The notes under the pieces: generated by a model
The model's input: only the letters and a program-made list of their open reading frames with translations
Database searches by the model: none
Told to the model about the DNA's origin: nothing
Position numbers and translations under genes: made by a program
In this document: positions 1 through 11,843 of the stretch, one piece after another
How positions within the stretch are numbered: position 1 is the stretch's first letter
Layout of the letters: the number at the start of each line of letters is the position of its first letter
Origin: Calcarisporiella thermophila CBS 279.70
Lineage: Eukaryota; Calcarisporiellomycota
Reading direction: 5' to 3'
Assembly (NCBI RefSeq): GCF_041956535.1
Contig: NW_027192198.1
Span: forward strand, 1,046,540-1,110,539
Length of the DNA: 64,000 nucleotides

Positions 1-1
1 C

Positions 2-1516
2 CAAGGAGGAATGGGGATCCCAGAACCATGGACATGGGCCTGCTCAACTCAAGTATGGCACGTCCTCTGCTTACTCAACTCCCAAGACGACGCGGTCCAG
101 CAAACGGCGCGCCGTGAGATCCGAACCCTCGTCCGAAAACGCTACCTTGACAACATCGATGGCATGGGAGATGAAGACCTGATCCCGAAATATTTCAACG
201 GCCAACTGCGTCTCAGGGAACCATATCGCCGGTACATTGACTGCATGGACCCAATGGCACACGCTCCCAAGGCCCTTGCCACAGTAAAGCTTCCGATCAA
301 ATACATCAGAAGCAGCAACACCTTCGACATCGAACTTCCCCTAGATGAGAATGAGGAGAACCGGTACAACACGACGGGATGGAGACGGACCAAAACCATG
401 GTGGCCAGAATCAAACGAGCGTGTGAGGCACGATTTCCCAAACTCTGGACCGAACAGCCCATCCAAGGACGAGCGGTGGCACTCCTGCAAAACCCATGGT
501 CCAACGTGTGGATAAAAAACGACGACCTGTCCACCAGAACCTGGCAATTCGCAGCGAAGGCAAGAACCGACACTCTCCCAACCAACTTCAACCTACACAG
601 ATGGACACGCGGAGAGAAACCAAAGACCTGCAGCTACTGCGGAGTAACGGAAGGGATCCATCACATTCTTACACATTGTCCCCTCAACCGTCAACTCAAA
701 ATCGATCGGCATAACAAGATCGCCCGCAGGCTCGCCCGTGCAGCTCGGTACAACTTCCCGATGGCACAAGTCCTGGAAAACCAAGCCCCTCCAGGCTTAC
801 CCGAGGTTCAACAGCGGCCCGACATCATCATCATCGACGAGAACAGAAAGTCAGTTACTATCATTGATGTCGCAGTGTGCGGGCAAATGGACGCCGACTT
901 CCTCAGCAAAAAACGCAACGAGAAAGTGGAGAAGTACGCCCACATCCGCACCCACTACGAACAACTGGGCTACACCGTCAACCTCGACGCGGCTGTCTTT
1001 GGAGACCTCGGAGGAACGGACGACGCCAATATGAGCATCTTCATGGAGCTTCTTGGAACGCGGGATAGCTATGCCAACCGCATGCACAGGTACATTGTCA
1101 ACGACATTCTACGTATCGGCCACCGCATGTGGGCAGCGCGCTGCTCCCGAATGGCTACTGGACACGGCCCGAGACCCGAAAATCCTGATCACCAGCACTC
1201 TTCGCAACAGCAATCCTCACAACCCCCACAGCCTTCGAATGTGCAAACTGATACAGCAGAATCCCCTTCGGCCCCCCTCGAACCGCCATCGGAGCAATAA
1301 CTCATTATAAATCCTACTCCACCTCAGAGGAGAATCCGACCACTCTTCGACGCGCCATCCCCAGATACCCTCGCAAACCGCATCATACAGGAAGCCTATG
1401 AAACTGCAGTCGCCATCCGAGATACAAATAATCCATACATCAATGAGCTAGATACTATGCCTCCTGAACACGATCCAACATATCCTCCATCGCCATCATG
1501 CCCCGACACGAGTTAA
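2..1516 (+). pseudogene. RLE-type non-LTR retrotransposon ORF, C-terminal part (R2/NeSL-like)
   Basis: The reading frame is open from the left edge, so the reverse transcriptase lies outside the window. What remains is the C-terminal module of site-specific non-LTR elements: a zinc-knuckle-like CSYC...H...C motif (about 618-690), then a restriction-like endonuclease block with RPDIIII followed by an acidic residue and a D-V-A-V strand (about 810-880). Such endonucleases nick the target for target-primed reverse transcription. A TAA at 1298-1300 interrupts the frame, but the same frame runs on as plausible coding sequence (proline-rich, ending SCPDTS) to TAA 1514-1516. The annotated end may therefore be a nonsense mutation. 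No tail or target duplication is seen. Assignment to the RLE group is fairly sure; the clade (R2, NeSL, Hero) is not. Confidence 0.75.
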
Positions 1517-3033
1517 AAAGCTCGCGTTCTCTTTTCTAATTTTCTTTCTATTTCTTTCTATTCCTTTATCCCCTTGTTTTTCTCTTTATGTTTCTTTTTT
1601 TTTTGATGTCTCCTTCTTGCCTTGTCTCGTTTTCTCTTGGTTCCTCTTCTTTTTTTTTCTTTTTTTCTTTTTTATTTTCCCTTTTGGCCCTCAGCTTATT
1701 ATACATCTTATTAGTGTTAGGCATGCAGCACGCAGGAGACGCAGTGGATAACGTCTTAATCTTTAAAGAAAGAATAAAGGAAAAGGGAGCACAGGACACA
1801 CATGTTGTTGGTAGTTTGATAACAACAATTGGCTTGTGGTGGTCTATCATACCAATATTAATTTTCAAGTGTAGTCGGTCTTTACACTAACGTATTAGTA
1901 CGATTCTCTTATCGTTTACTTTTCACCCTTATCACTCCATAAAATTTTATCAATCAATTTTAATAGGGCAATGTTGAAATTGGGTTATTGAAGGAGCAGA
2001 AGTTCCTGAAAAGCTGAATATTGCGGGTAATAACGATAAAGCTTTAAAAATTTATCAACTATATAAGACTCCTACTCATGAGGAGCTGGTTTTGGGACCC
2101 ATTATAACTGAAATGGGATATTAGGAATTAGCGTAAAATAATTTAAATCACTCCACTATTCAATCAGTTTATGAGAGATCTCTTAAAGTTATGTGGAATA
2201 ATGTCTCCAGCATGAACCTAAAGTTTATGAACCTTTAGAGGGCGATTTTGGAGATTATTCCTGCTCCTTTGTCATCATTATCCGCTTGGATGTTCACATA
2301 GAGTCAAACTCGGACAATAATTATATACTTTTTCTTATATCACTTTCCCTATTTTAATCTCTCTCCTTTCCTAATAATCACCCAAGAGGTAAATATTTTA
2401 TGATAGCTCTATCTTATCCTGGGCCCTTATTGAACCTCCTGAGTAAAGAAGTTGAGTGGTCCTCTATCATGTTCTCTCGATATTACTTTTCATTGGAGGA
2501 GAAAAAGGGTATGGTAGCTTCTACGTCAAAAGCACCTGAGTTCTACCCCAGCCTTCCTTTGAAACGAAATTAGAAATATGTTGATGATCGACTATAATAT
2601 TTAGTTAAAAATACATGATATAACAGGTTACCTTACATTCTCATGTCGTTTGATATGAGGAGAGCAAAGGGGTTGAAGGAGAATTACATTTTCTATCGCT
2701 GTAATAGATATTTGGGTTTAGCATTCCGCTGAGACCATCAGTTGATTTTTCCTTGGAGGAACTTTTTGCCTTAGAGATCATTTTTCATGCTGGTCGTTTC
2801 TAGTAAGCTATTTAGTGGAACTGAAACCGAACCTCATTGTTTTCTGGGAGACCAAGAATTCTTGAAGATATACCGTTTTGATTTCGGAACTCTTCTCGGA
2901 CGACACAGTAGATGATAAAAATTCGCTTCTCAAAAATAAATATATACATTATGTATATATATATATATATATATTGAAGCCTTTTAAATTGCAAAGGTGT
3001 AAAATGTTATCTTCAAAAATATTAATGATGTTA
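1517..3033. other. AT-rich region: retroelement 3' flank and decayed sequence
   Basis: 1517-1700 is pyrimidine-rich and probably the 3' UTR or flank of the upstream retroelement. About 1990-2125 and 2440-2760 contain short in-frame stretches with frequent stops that look like decayed coding sequence, but I could not assign them to a family. A (TA)n microsatellite lies at about 2954-2975. No intact gene is seen. Confidence 0.4.
2954..2975. repeat. (TA)n microsatellite
   Basis: An uninterrupted run of alternating T and A of about 22 bases in AT-rich intergenic DNA. Confidence 0.85.
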
Positions 3034-3105
3034 CTCTCCGGCCGGGAATTGAACCCGGGTCGCCCGCGTGACAGGCGGGAATACTAACCACTATACTACC
3101 GAAGA
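3034..3105 (-). tRNA. tRNA-Asp (GTC)
   Basis: The complement folds as a complete 72-nt cloverleaf. The acceptor stem TCTTCGG/CCGGAGA has one T-G pair, the D arm carries the A-box, the anticodon loop CTGTCAC has anticodon GTC, and the T arm contains GGTTCAATTCC (B-box). There is no intron and CCA is not encoded, as expected for a nuclear tRNA. Confidence 0.95.
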
Positions 3106-3192
3106 ATTTCAACTATATCTTTTTGGCAGATAATTAATATTTCTTTAAGAAAACTTTAACTGCGCCACTTCTTTTGAATAAATCTTTGTGCT

Positions 3193-3270
3193 GTCTTTGG
3201 ATGGCACATTGGTTAAGAGTCCCGGAACTTAACCATTGTTTGCTGAGTTCGATTCCCGGTGAAGGCACCA
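3193..3270 (+). pseudogene. Degenerate tRNA-like sequence with encoded CCA
   Basis: Acceptor halves GTCTTTG and TGAAGGC pair with wobbles, and an A plus CCA follows. A good A-box (TGGCACATTGG) and B-box (GTTCGATTCC) are present. The anticodon arm pairs poorly: CTT (Lys-like) or TAA (Leu-like) could sit in the loop, so decoding identity is unclear. Eukaryotic tRNA genes do not encode CCA, which suggests retroposition from a mature tRNA or a tRNA-derived SINE head. It is 87 nt from the genuine tRNA-Asp. Confidence 0.55.
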
Positions 3271-4735
3271 GTACTAGAGATGTAGCCGGGACATACTCTA
3301 GGAATTGAGTTATACGCTGCTTCGTTACAACTTCTCTGAAATGCAGTAAAATGTGTCAATGGAATTCTTCCATATATAATTTCAACTTAATCTGTATCTT
3401 TCTCGGTACAAGCAATTCTACTCTACTAGGCTGGTCTGGAGCATTACCTGGGTGATTTTAACGCAGAAGTCTACCCTGCCTTTATTTGTATAGGAGACTT
3501 TTCAATAAAGGTCCTTTGTTAAATAAAAAAATAAATCTTTGCCAGAAATTGGCTATAACCTGCACAGAGAAATACAACTTTTTGATTCATCTTTACCGAC
3601 TGCCTTCATTAATACGCTTTACAATATTTGGACAATTTAAAATAAAATCTGCAGTTCTTAAAAATCAGTAACAACCTTTTCTTAGTAAATCAGGCAGTAA
3701 AATAGGGCGACTTCCTAACCCTATTACCTTTTCTTATCTTGGATTTGATGACTTCTGCTACCCTTCATCTTATATACTACTACAGATTATTTTTTTTTCC
3801 TTATTTTTTTTTCGAAAAAATATGAAGTGTATTCGCACTCTCATAATATCTCACAGGTTTCACTTGACATTCTTGTCTCCCTTGTTTCGTCCCTTTACTT
3901 CCATTAAATATCGAAAAGGAAGCTTTTTAATAAAGACCCTAAACAAAAAAAAACTTAGGTTTAATGAACTAGTTTTTCTATCAATATTACAGCAACTAGC
4001 AACCATTATCAAATGACTACAAGAATAGGTAGCAAATATCTTCAGAAGAAATCCAAATACAGAGTGCACTAGTAAGTCTGCAACAACCTTCAGGAGTTGA
4101 CATGGGTCCGATAAATATCAAGGATCAAAAAAAATTTGCCACCTGACTGCTATAAATCGCGGGAACTATAAAGTCCAGTTGCTGACCACAAGAAGTCCAA
4201 TTGGCATTATATCTATTAGAAAAACACTAATAATAGCCAAAAATTTCCTCGAACGATAAAAAGTTCCATCTTTAGCTTATTAAAAGAATCTAATGTATCG
4301 ATCTCTTCGCAAAATATCCAGATCAATGCTTAAGGGATGACGCAAGTTCAAACCATCCTTTTCACATCTCTTTCACATATTATCATTCAATGTGGCAGTC
4401 CCTCTTGGGTATGAGAAAGTATGTTCTTTACCTATTTTGGCAATACAATATTTACTACAGGAATAAGCAAATTTTGAACTTGAATTTACTCTACGATATA
4501 ATCCACTGCGATATTTAGAAGAATACATTTTACAGGGTATATAGATTTGTCACAAGATATTTTATTCACTCGTAAGGCAAAAATATTATGATATACATCT
4601 TAATGTAAAAATAGTTAGTATAATAATAATAGTAATAATGATAATAATTAATGACAAATATTTAATAAAGGAAATAATTAAACTACATAAAAGGAGTATA
4701 ATTACTGAAGGGTCATTTTTTCAGTGCCTCTAAAA
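3271..4735. other. AT-rich intergenic region
   Basis: Very AT-rich, with T-runs near 3790-3815 and short ORFs of low complexity only. No gene, RNA or element could be supported. Confidence 0.5.
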
Positions 4736-7700
4736 TTATGATGCTCTAGCTTCCAACTCCACCACCGCTGGCTCGGTTATGCCATCTCCAATGATGGCCT
4801 CAACCATGGCTTCCTTTTCTTGCTGCTCAGACTGAGCTCGTGCTGCTGCCAGACACTCCAAGTATTCTTGGTAGCGTACAAGCTCGGCCAGGAGATATTG
4901 GCTCTTACGCTCCCAATTGCTGGTTGCCTTGAGGAGTTGTGGAGATTTGGGTGGGTAGAGTTGCTCCATCGCTTCACGGTATTCGCTGTGGTTTTCCAGC
5001 TCTCGTTCCAAGCCCTCCACATGCCGATTTAGTGCCTGAATCTGCGATGCTTCATCAAGATTGCTCGAAACCATAGGAGGTGCGGGTGGCTGCCATTCAT
5101 TGATGGGTCGATCAACGACATATCCATTACCAGATTGCTCTGCCTTAAATTCATCCCCATCCTCTTCACCGCCGCTCTTAAGGCACCGAGACCACCCATA
5201 TTCTATATTGCTTACCCCCCCTGAAAGCGGCGGCCGACTCTCACGTGCTGCCTGGTAATTGCATGTACTGACCCACTCTGTCACCTGCTGTGCATTCGGT
5301 GCCTGGAAGAGGTAGATGCCTCCGTTTGATATCGTCAGCGCAAATACATGTGGCCTAGCTCGCGAGTAACCAGGTGGAGGCAATGTTTTTGCAAGAGTAT
5401 GCCTTAGGCTGATACGCCCGGCAAGCACAGCCCCTGCCATCCACGGGGGATGACGTTCTCCGTTACGGTGTACGGGCGTTACTTTCTTCGCGTCGGTTTG
5501 GAACATTCGCAAGGATCCACGATCAACTACAACGAAGAATTCTTTCCAATCCCGTTGTCGTGCCTTGTGGTCCTTCTTCTCCAGAAGGTGTTTTCTTAAA
5601 AGAACACCCTGCTTCATATATGGTACGCAAAGAGGTGTAGCAGAGGGTATGGGGGAATGAAGGGTGGAGGCGTTCGAAGCTCCACTTGTTATGGACATTT
5701 GGTCATCAAACTCGAAGTCCCCTGATTTACCCGCAAAGGTCGAGAGTGAGATGGAGGAGTGAGCGAAGCGGCGGTTGGGACTAAAAGGATTAGAGGGATG
5801 GTTGAGAGTATGCATGCTTTCACTCTTATGAACCACCTGGTAATGAAGTGAGTCCTTTTTATCATGCAATCGAGGAGAGGCACCATCCCTTGAATCTCTA
5901 GTGCTTGGGCGATTTAGCGTGCTACGACTGCGATTCAGACTGACGGCGCTTGTGAAACCTCCAGGATGCATCGATCCGCCGAGAAGTAGCATTGACTGGC
6001 GAGAAGGACGCACAGGTGGCTCGGAATTACAGCCAGTCGGCTGGAGTATCTGGTTGGTGCGGATAGCTGAGTACATCTCTTTTAGGACCGACTCGATATC
6101 TGAGAGTTGATTAGACAAGGGAGGAATTATAGTCTTTTTAATACTCTGGGAGCGACGAGGCCTTGAATTAGTTCCAGTTCTTGTAGGCGAATCCCCGTTA
6201 ACACGTTCATTAGGCAGATGCATTCGGACTGTACTTAGGGTATTTTTGACAAACTCGCTGCGTGTCATGCGATTGGAAAGTTCAGCGATATGAAGGTCGG
6301 TATTCAGCAGGAGAAGGGAATAAGCAACGGCATGGACAATATCTGGCAAAAGATAATGAAGAGCCAAAATCAAGTATTTGATGTAATATGTTTCAATATG
6401 GTTGCACTTACCGGCACTTCCAAATATTGTGCTCGAGTTACATTCAAAATAACGTTTTGCAAACGCTTCCAGTATTCTGTCAACTTTTTGCGTTTCTCCC
6501 TTTAAATAGAGTCGAGCGCATAAACTTCGAAGCGCGTCGTCCAGACGCAACTCGGAAAAATTAAAATAGGACATGTAGCAAGAAAGGACAAGGGTATTAA
6601 GCTCTTCGCTAAAGCATAATACAATTGATGTTAATTGATGAGATCAGCAACCTTGAAAATGCTTGACCCCTTACTTTTTTCCAAGAAATTCTGCGATATC
6701 CTCTTTCTTCAAAAAAGTTTCGTCCTCTTCGTAACAGCGCCGAGCAATTTGGCTCACCTCGTCTTCCTCTGTTTCCCCTTCTTTGCTATCTAAATTGGTC
6801 GTTTCTTCTTCTATCTTCTCGCTCAATACATTTTCCTCTACATTTTCCTCTATATTTTCCTCTGCTTTTCCTTTGCCACTACTACCTCTGGTCTCCTTAT
6901 CCTCGACCCAAAACGAAGGAGCGCAACTTCGCCGGGCATTCTCTCTATCAGGGTTGGGTCGCTCCAAGTTTAGTGAGGAAGAAACAGATCGAGAACGGGA
7001 GAGCATAGGCGTTCCTGGTTTTTCGAAAAAAGATGAGGCTGCGCCTTTCTCTGGTTCTGGACTCTTTTCTCCGATGTCTAAGAGCATGGCGGTGCTAAGT
7101 GAGTCAGACTGTTGAGAAGTATCAAACGGGAGCAGCGGCAATTCTGGCTTGTGCAAAATCTGCGTGAGGCGTTTTTCTTGCTTGGACATTTCAACTGCAT
7201 CTATTCGTGTGTGAATGTTTTCTGTCCGATCTGAACCAGGATCCGAGACTGAGGAAAGTGCCCGTAACGGCTCTTGTCGCCTATCTACTCCTCGGCATTC
7301 TAAGGGCGGAGTTGGGAGCTGTAGTGATGGCTCCATAGCAATTCTCCTTGAATTCCAGGATCTTATCGCAGGGGAATCGTTCTCAGTGGACAAACTTGTG
7401 GCGCGTATCAATTGTGTACGGTGCTTTTGTGGTGAGCTTGGCTGTTGCTGACTCTGTAGCTCATCTACTGCTGCCATGAGCCGCAGGCTTCGACGTTTAT
7501 TTTCCACATCCATTTGAAGTTTTGCATATATGTTAGCATAATCCAGAAGTGTACGTTGTAAATGTTTCTGTTCATCGTCGAGCTCGGAGTCATTTTCGTT
7601 ATCGATTTGCTTTTCGAGGGTACCAGAGCGCGACCGTGTAATGCTACTGCGCAGTGGATTCTGGATATGCCGAGGAAGTGGATTGAAAAACGAAGTTGAT

Positions 7701-8410
7701 TTTGGGGTAGAAGGAGGACAGGTTTCGTCGCCTGAAATAGAATTTTTCGGTTCCTCAGTCCACTGCGTGATAGTCTCGCCATCATTTGTCTAAGTATATA
7801 TAGAATTTCCAGTTAGGAATTGCGATTGTCAAGTGTTAAGAGGGATCCTAGAATACCTTTCCGAGTTTTCTGAAAAACATCTTAGTTTTAAACATACGCT
7901 TAGCAAAGCCAGATAGCATAGTCTGAAGCAAGATGTCCGCAATTTCTTTAATGAGAATATTCTATGTAGTAAAGTACACTGGGCTTACCTGTCCACCACC
8001 ATTCGTGTTCAAGTCAGAATCTGTATGCTTTTCTTTCATTCTGTATCTCCTTTTAGCTTGTCCTATGTGAAAGAATGCGGATGGAGATGAAGTGCATCTT
8101 GAAAGACCGAAAGAAGACGGGTTGAATTACCTTCGCGCTGGTGAATTTCAGGGACGGATTTGGACCTAATACCTGCTACATCCGCAGGTAGCGGAGGTAG
8201 TTCTTTGGCCTTATTCCTGTCTGATGTCGGGGCGATGGATTGTGGGAGATCACCATTTGAAATGGGAGACATTTCAGGTACAGTAGTGGGGGCACGGATG
8301 ATCGAAGAGTCTGGATGAGACTTGTGCCAGGGTGGCGCACGGCTAGCGTATGGACTGGGTATTGGCTGCTGTAGATGGTGCGGCTGATGTGTGAGGGAGT
8401 GCGCGGCCAT
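4736..8410 (-). CDS. Sec7-PH domain Arf guanine-nucleotide exchange factor
   Basis: The six-exon model (coding 8131-8410, 7989-8062, 7857-7922, 6675-7789, 6412-6608, 4736-6342) gives about 1112 aa with consistent phases. The Sec7 domain (about 487-625) contains GETQKVDR with catalytic Glu about 550, and the second conserved motif HAVAYSLLLLNTDLH. These promote GDP release from Arf GTPases in vesicle traffic. A PH domain (about 815-960) for phosphoinositide binding and a coiled coil (about 1010-1040) follow. The N-terminal half is Ser/Pro-rich and probably disordered, with an E-E-N-x repeat encoded by 12-bp units at 6826-6865. The 69-nt intron 6343-6411 is a multiple of three without a stop, so translating through it gives a false insertion inside Sec7. 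The architecture resembles fungal Yel1/Syt1-type plasma-membrane exchangers; the exact orthologue is not certain. Confidence 0.9.
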
Positions 8411-10134
8411 TTATAGGTAGGAAAACGTGGAATGCATTAAAGAAAAATGAAGGAAGGAGGAAGGAAGATTCTTGCAAACGAGACTTCAATAGACCTGTTA
8501 GGTTAATAAAAAATTTGGTGCAAGTTTCATTTCTATGAAGTTTGAGACCTAAATTTATTGGGGCGCAGCATTAGTACAACCTTTGAATCTGATTTCGAGA
8601 GGACTGATCTTCCAAGTAATTGTGAGGGAAAGAGAGCGGCCTCTGCCTCGAAGCAATAACATCCCAGCAGGCTATGTTGATCTCTCTGGGGAGCCGTCAT
8701 AGAGCTCGCTAATGCTAGTCTTTGGGTATATTTACTTCAACTATAGTGCTGCCTCGGTTATAAATCGATCTCATCTCAACAAGAAATTTGTGCGAGGTCA
8801 GTTATAAAAAGAAATTAACTTGGATGCCTACAGCGGAGAAATTGCCCAAAACCTTGGCTGAAGTTGAAATTAATTAAATGGCTCCTCCTGGCAGCCGGAC
8901 GTAAATGCCGGATAAGTTTGATCTGTGAGCACCTACTCTCAATACAAATCTTAACATGAGTCAAATGCATCCATAGCGTGATATAAACGCAAATCTGCGC
9001 AAGTTCAGAACAGCCTGATTATACGGTGGCCATTTGTATCTCCTAACCGATTCCTAGCACAAGGAAACAAAGGGGAATATTATATGATTGAATAAAAGCA
9101 CTCAAGCCCATCCGCGTGATGACGGCCAATTCAGGAGCTGGGTGGCCATCTTACGTGTCGTGATGAGACCCATCTCGTTTCCTGTCTTTTGCAGTCAACA
9201 AATACATCTAAATCGGTGTTATTTGAAAACTTTGTTTACCAGAGCTGGAAGCAAATTGAAGCCACCAGGTCTTGTATTAAGACGCCTGCTGCATAGAGTG
9301 GCTATACCTTCACACTTTTTCCTCATATAACTATTTATGCCAACTGGAGGGTTCTCCACACATTTCTGGTTTTCCTCCACTAAAGCTCATCGACTATTCT
9401 ACCCCACCAAAATGGATCTCTCTTTTAGTTTGGACATTTAGCATACGTATCGCACAAGACCCGTAGATAGATCTTACCTATTGCTATTATTACCCTATAA
9501 CTTCTTAGGTTATTATGGTTTGTGTTAGAGCGCAGGGCAGATGTGAAGATTCGCCTACCAATAGGATAAAATTCTTTCGAAAAAGCAACAAATCCATCAA
9601 ACCTTCCCTTATTTTCACTTAGCATTTGCTCCGATATCTACTTTCTGAAGACTTCAATGAGCAATATCACTAAATACGATCCTTTCCACCAAAGTTTCGC
9701 CATGACTAACCCTTCGGTGCTAATATTCTCATACTAGTGGAGAATGCGAGGATCTCATATTTATAAGTGTGCAGATAAGTGCTTCTAAAAGGTCCGGGCA
9801 ACATTAAATACGGTCTGAACGTTCTGTTTATTAGCACAAACACTTTTGATTTTTAAATAAGCCAAGGTGATATATAAAAGTTTTCCGAAATCCCTAATCA
9901 CGATCTTAACATTTCGCGCTTTTGTGTGATTTCAGATTATAGAAATATAAATGCCAATTCATAATAATCAATGTAACACTAATTATTTAATGAGGCTACG
10001 TGTTAACAAAATCAAGTGATACCGATTATAAAAACATCAGAGGGCTAAAATCACCTGCAAAATTCTCTTCTGTATTGCGTAGTTCAAAAAAAGTGCTTCA
10101 TTTATTTTGAATACAAGATGCAAACAATAATCGA
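8411..10134. other. Intergenic region, no gene supported
   Basis: About 1.7 kb with only short ORFs lacking recognisable motifs. It includes the upstream region of the Sec7-PH gene. I see no RNA gene or mobile element. Confidence 0.5.
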
Positions 10135-10686
10135 TTAGTATTCATCGAAGTTAGTGTCATCACCAAAGACGAGATCGTCGTCGGAGTCTTCCTCCTCAGC
10201 CTCGGGGAAGAGACCCTTGGAGCGGAGGTAGGCAATGGAAGCGGGAATGGCCTCATCACGCATTTTGAGGGTGAATTTACCCTTTTCGGGATCAGCCGCG
10301 ATCTCACCAGTGGCGAGATCACCTTCTACTGACAGAAGCTTGCCATCGAAAAGGCCGAGGACGTGTTCCGTCCACTCCTTGATGTTGATTTTATCAGCTT
10401 TGTCCTTAGGAACGTAGCTCACAATAGCCAATTTCTCGTTATTAACGGAGAAGATCATTTTGCCAACTCCAGCAGAGCCACCGCGACGCTCCTCCTCAGT
10501 GGGGTCGATTTCGGCGTTCATGGCCTTCATGGACTCGACCAAAAGTCCGACATCACCTTCGGGCTCATCGACTTTGGTGCAGAAAAACTCCAAACCACCC
10601 ATCTCAGCGACGCCCAGGATTTCGATACCGCGCTTACCTCCCTCCTTGACGACCTTCTTGAGCTTTTTCTCGTCGAATCCGGACAT
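10135..10686 (-). CDS. Conserved-looking 183-aa protein with acidic tail, function unknown
   Basis: A single uninterrupted exon of 183 aa with an A-rich leader. The N-terminus is basic and helical (EKKLKKVVKEGGKRG). A middle alpha/beta region has FFCTKVDEPEG and a Gly-rich turn before KMIFSV, and the tail is strongly acidic (EEEDSDDD, ending NFDEY). There is no signal peptide or membrane segment, so it is probably cytosolic. It has the look of a compact, well-expressed housekeeping protein and no premature stop. I do not recognise the family and assign no function. Confidence 0.8.
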   Translation of the reverse strand: MSGFDEKKLKKVVKEGGKRGIEILGVAEMGGLEFFCTKVDEPEGDVGLLVESMKAMNAEIDPTEEERRGGSAGVGKMIFSVNNEKLAIVSYVPKDKADKINIKEWTEHVLGLFDGKLLSVEGDLATGEIAADPEKGKFTLKMRDEAIPASIAYLRSKGLFPEAEEEDSDDDLVFGDDTNFDEY

Positions 10687-11843
10687 GGTGATTATTTCGT
10701 TACTTGTAAAAAAAAAATAAAAAACGAATGAAATAGAAAAATTTTTTCTCTAGTGATTTGCACTTTTATACCATAAACAACACGAGTTTACGCCAGCCAA
10801 TGACTGCGTGTCAAAAAAGTAGCTAAATAAATGCTGATGTCACCAAGACTGGGAAAATAGGATTGCGAATCAAAGATCATCTTTGGAGACTATCCCCATG
10901 GCTTGATATTTGATTGGGCGGGATGAATAAAATCTCCAATTGTACCAAAGTGTAGGAGCAGACATGCAGCTTTTCTCGATACCTACGCAAGATTGGTGAA
11001 AATGCCCGTAAATAATTTATTCTATTCTCCATCGCATTTCTATCGCGTTGAATTTTTAGCATTCATTCAAGTTGAGAGAGCAAACAGCACAATTTAAATT
11101 TAAAATCTTCCCGCTTAAAGATAATTATTAATGCTCTTTATGCTGCTGAGATCAATTTATTTGTAATGAACTTTATTTATATCGAAGGGGCATATTATGC
11201 AAAGTGTCAATCCCACTTACCATTACATCTCACTATTATCATGCATACAATAAACTAAGATTGTCTTAATATTCTCTCCTACTCAATGCGATACAAGTCC
11301 ATTTAAATCTATTTTATAAAGACAATGAAGATCCCGCTGCAGTTCATTTTATAAGGATGGCAAGCATACATATGGAAACTGTCCCGGCCTCGATTGTTCG
11401 AATCAGATTTGATCGAGTAGAGTCGTTCGATGCATATTGGCACGCCCTCCAACCCTATCAAAGTAGCCCACATTCGGAGAAAGCTCTTTGAGGGAAATGA
11501 GAGTGGCCCCAAAACATCACGTTGTAAACTCAAAAATTTCAACAATGCTGTTGCATGGCTTGAGTGGACTACCCTGTATTGATTCAATATATACGGGGTG
11601 AGAAATTACTCTCGTAATTTTGGGTTGACACTTAAGAATGCTTGAAGAGTTAAATATGGCGGGTTTATTTTATGAATAGGACGAAAGATAAACTGATCAA
11701 GATAACATTCAAACATCATTATTAATATCACGACATCGAAAAGAAGAGGTCTTAATAAAAGTTAACAAAGAAATGAAAGAAGCAAAAATGGTCGACATTA
11801 AATCTAATTAGAAAATGAAGGGAATGGAGCATCTCATAACGAA
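10687..11843. other. Intergenic region, no gene supported
   Basis: AT-rich, about 1.15 kb. A 92-aa minus-strand ORF at 11309-11587 has no recognisable motif and is not supported. Confidence 0.5.

Noticed and set aside
1566-1890. 100-aa ORFs on both strands
   Set aside because: Translations of T-rich/A-rich low-complexity sequence.
6343-6411. 23-residue insertion in the Sec7 domain
   Set aside because: It is an in-frame intron with GTAAGT and CAG; removing it restores the conserved FGSADIVHAVAYS region.
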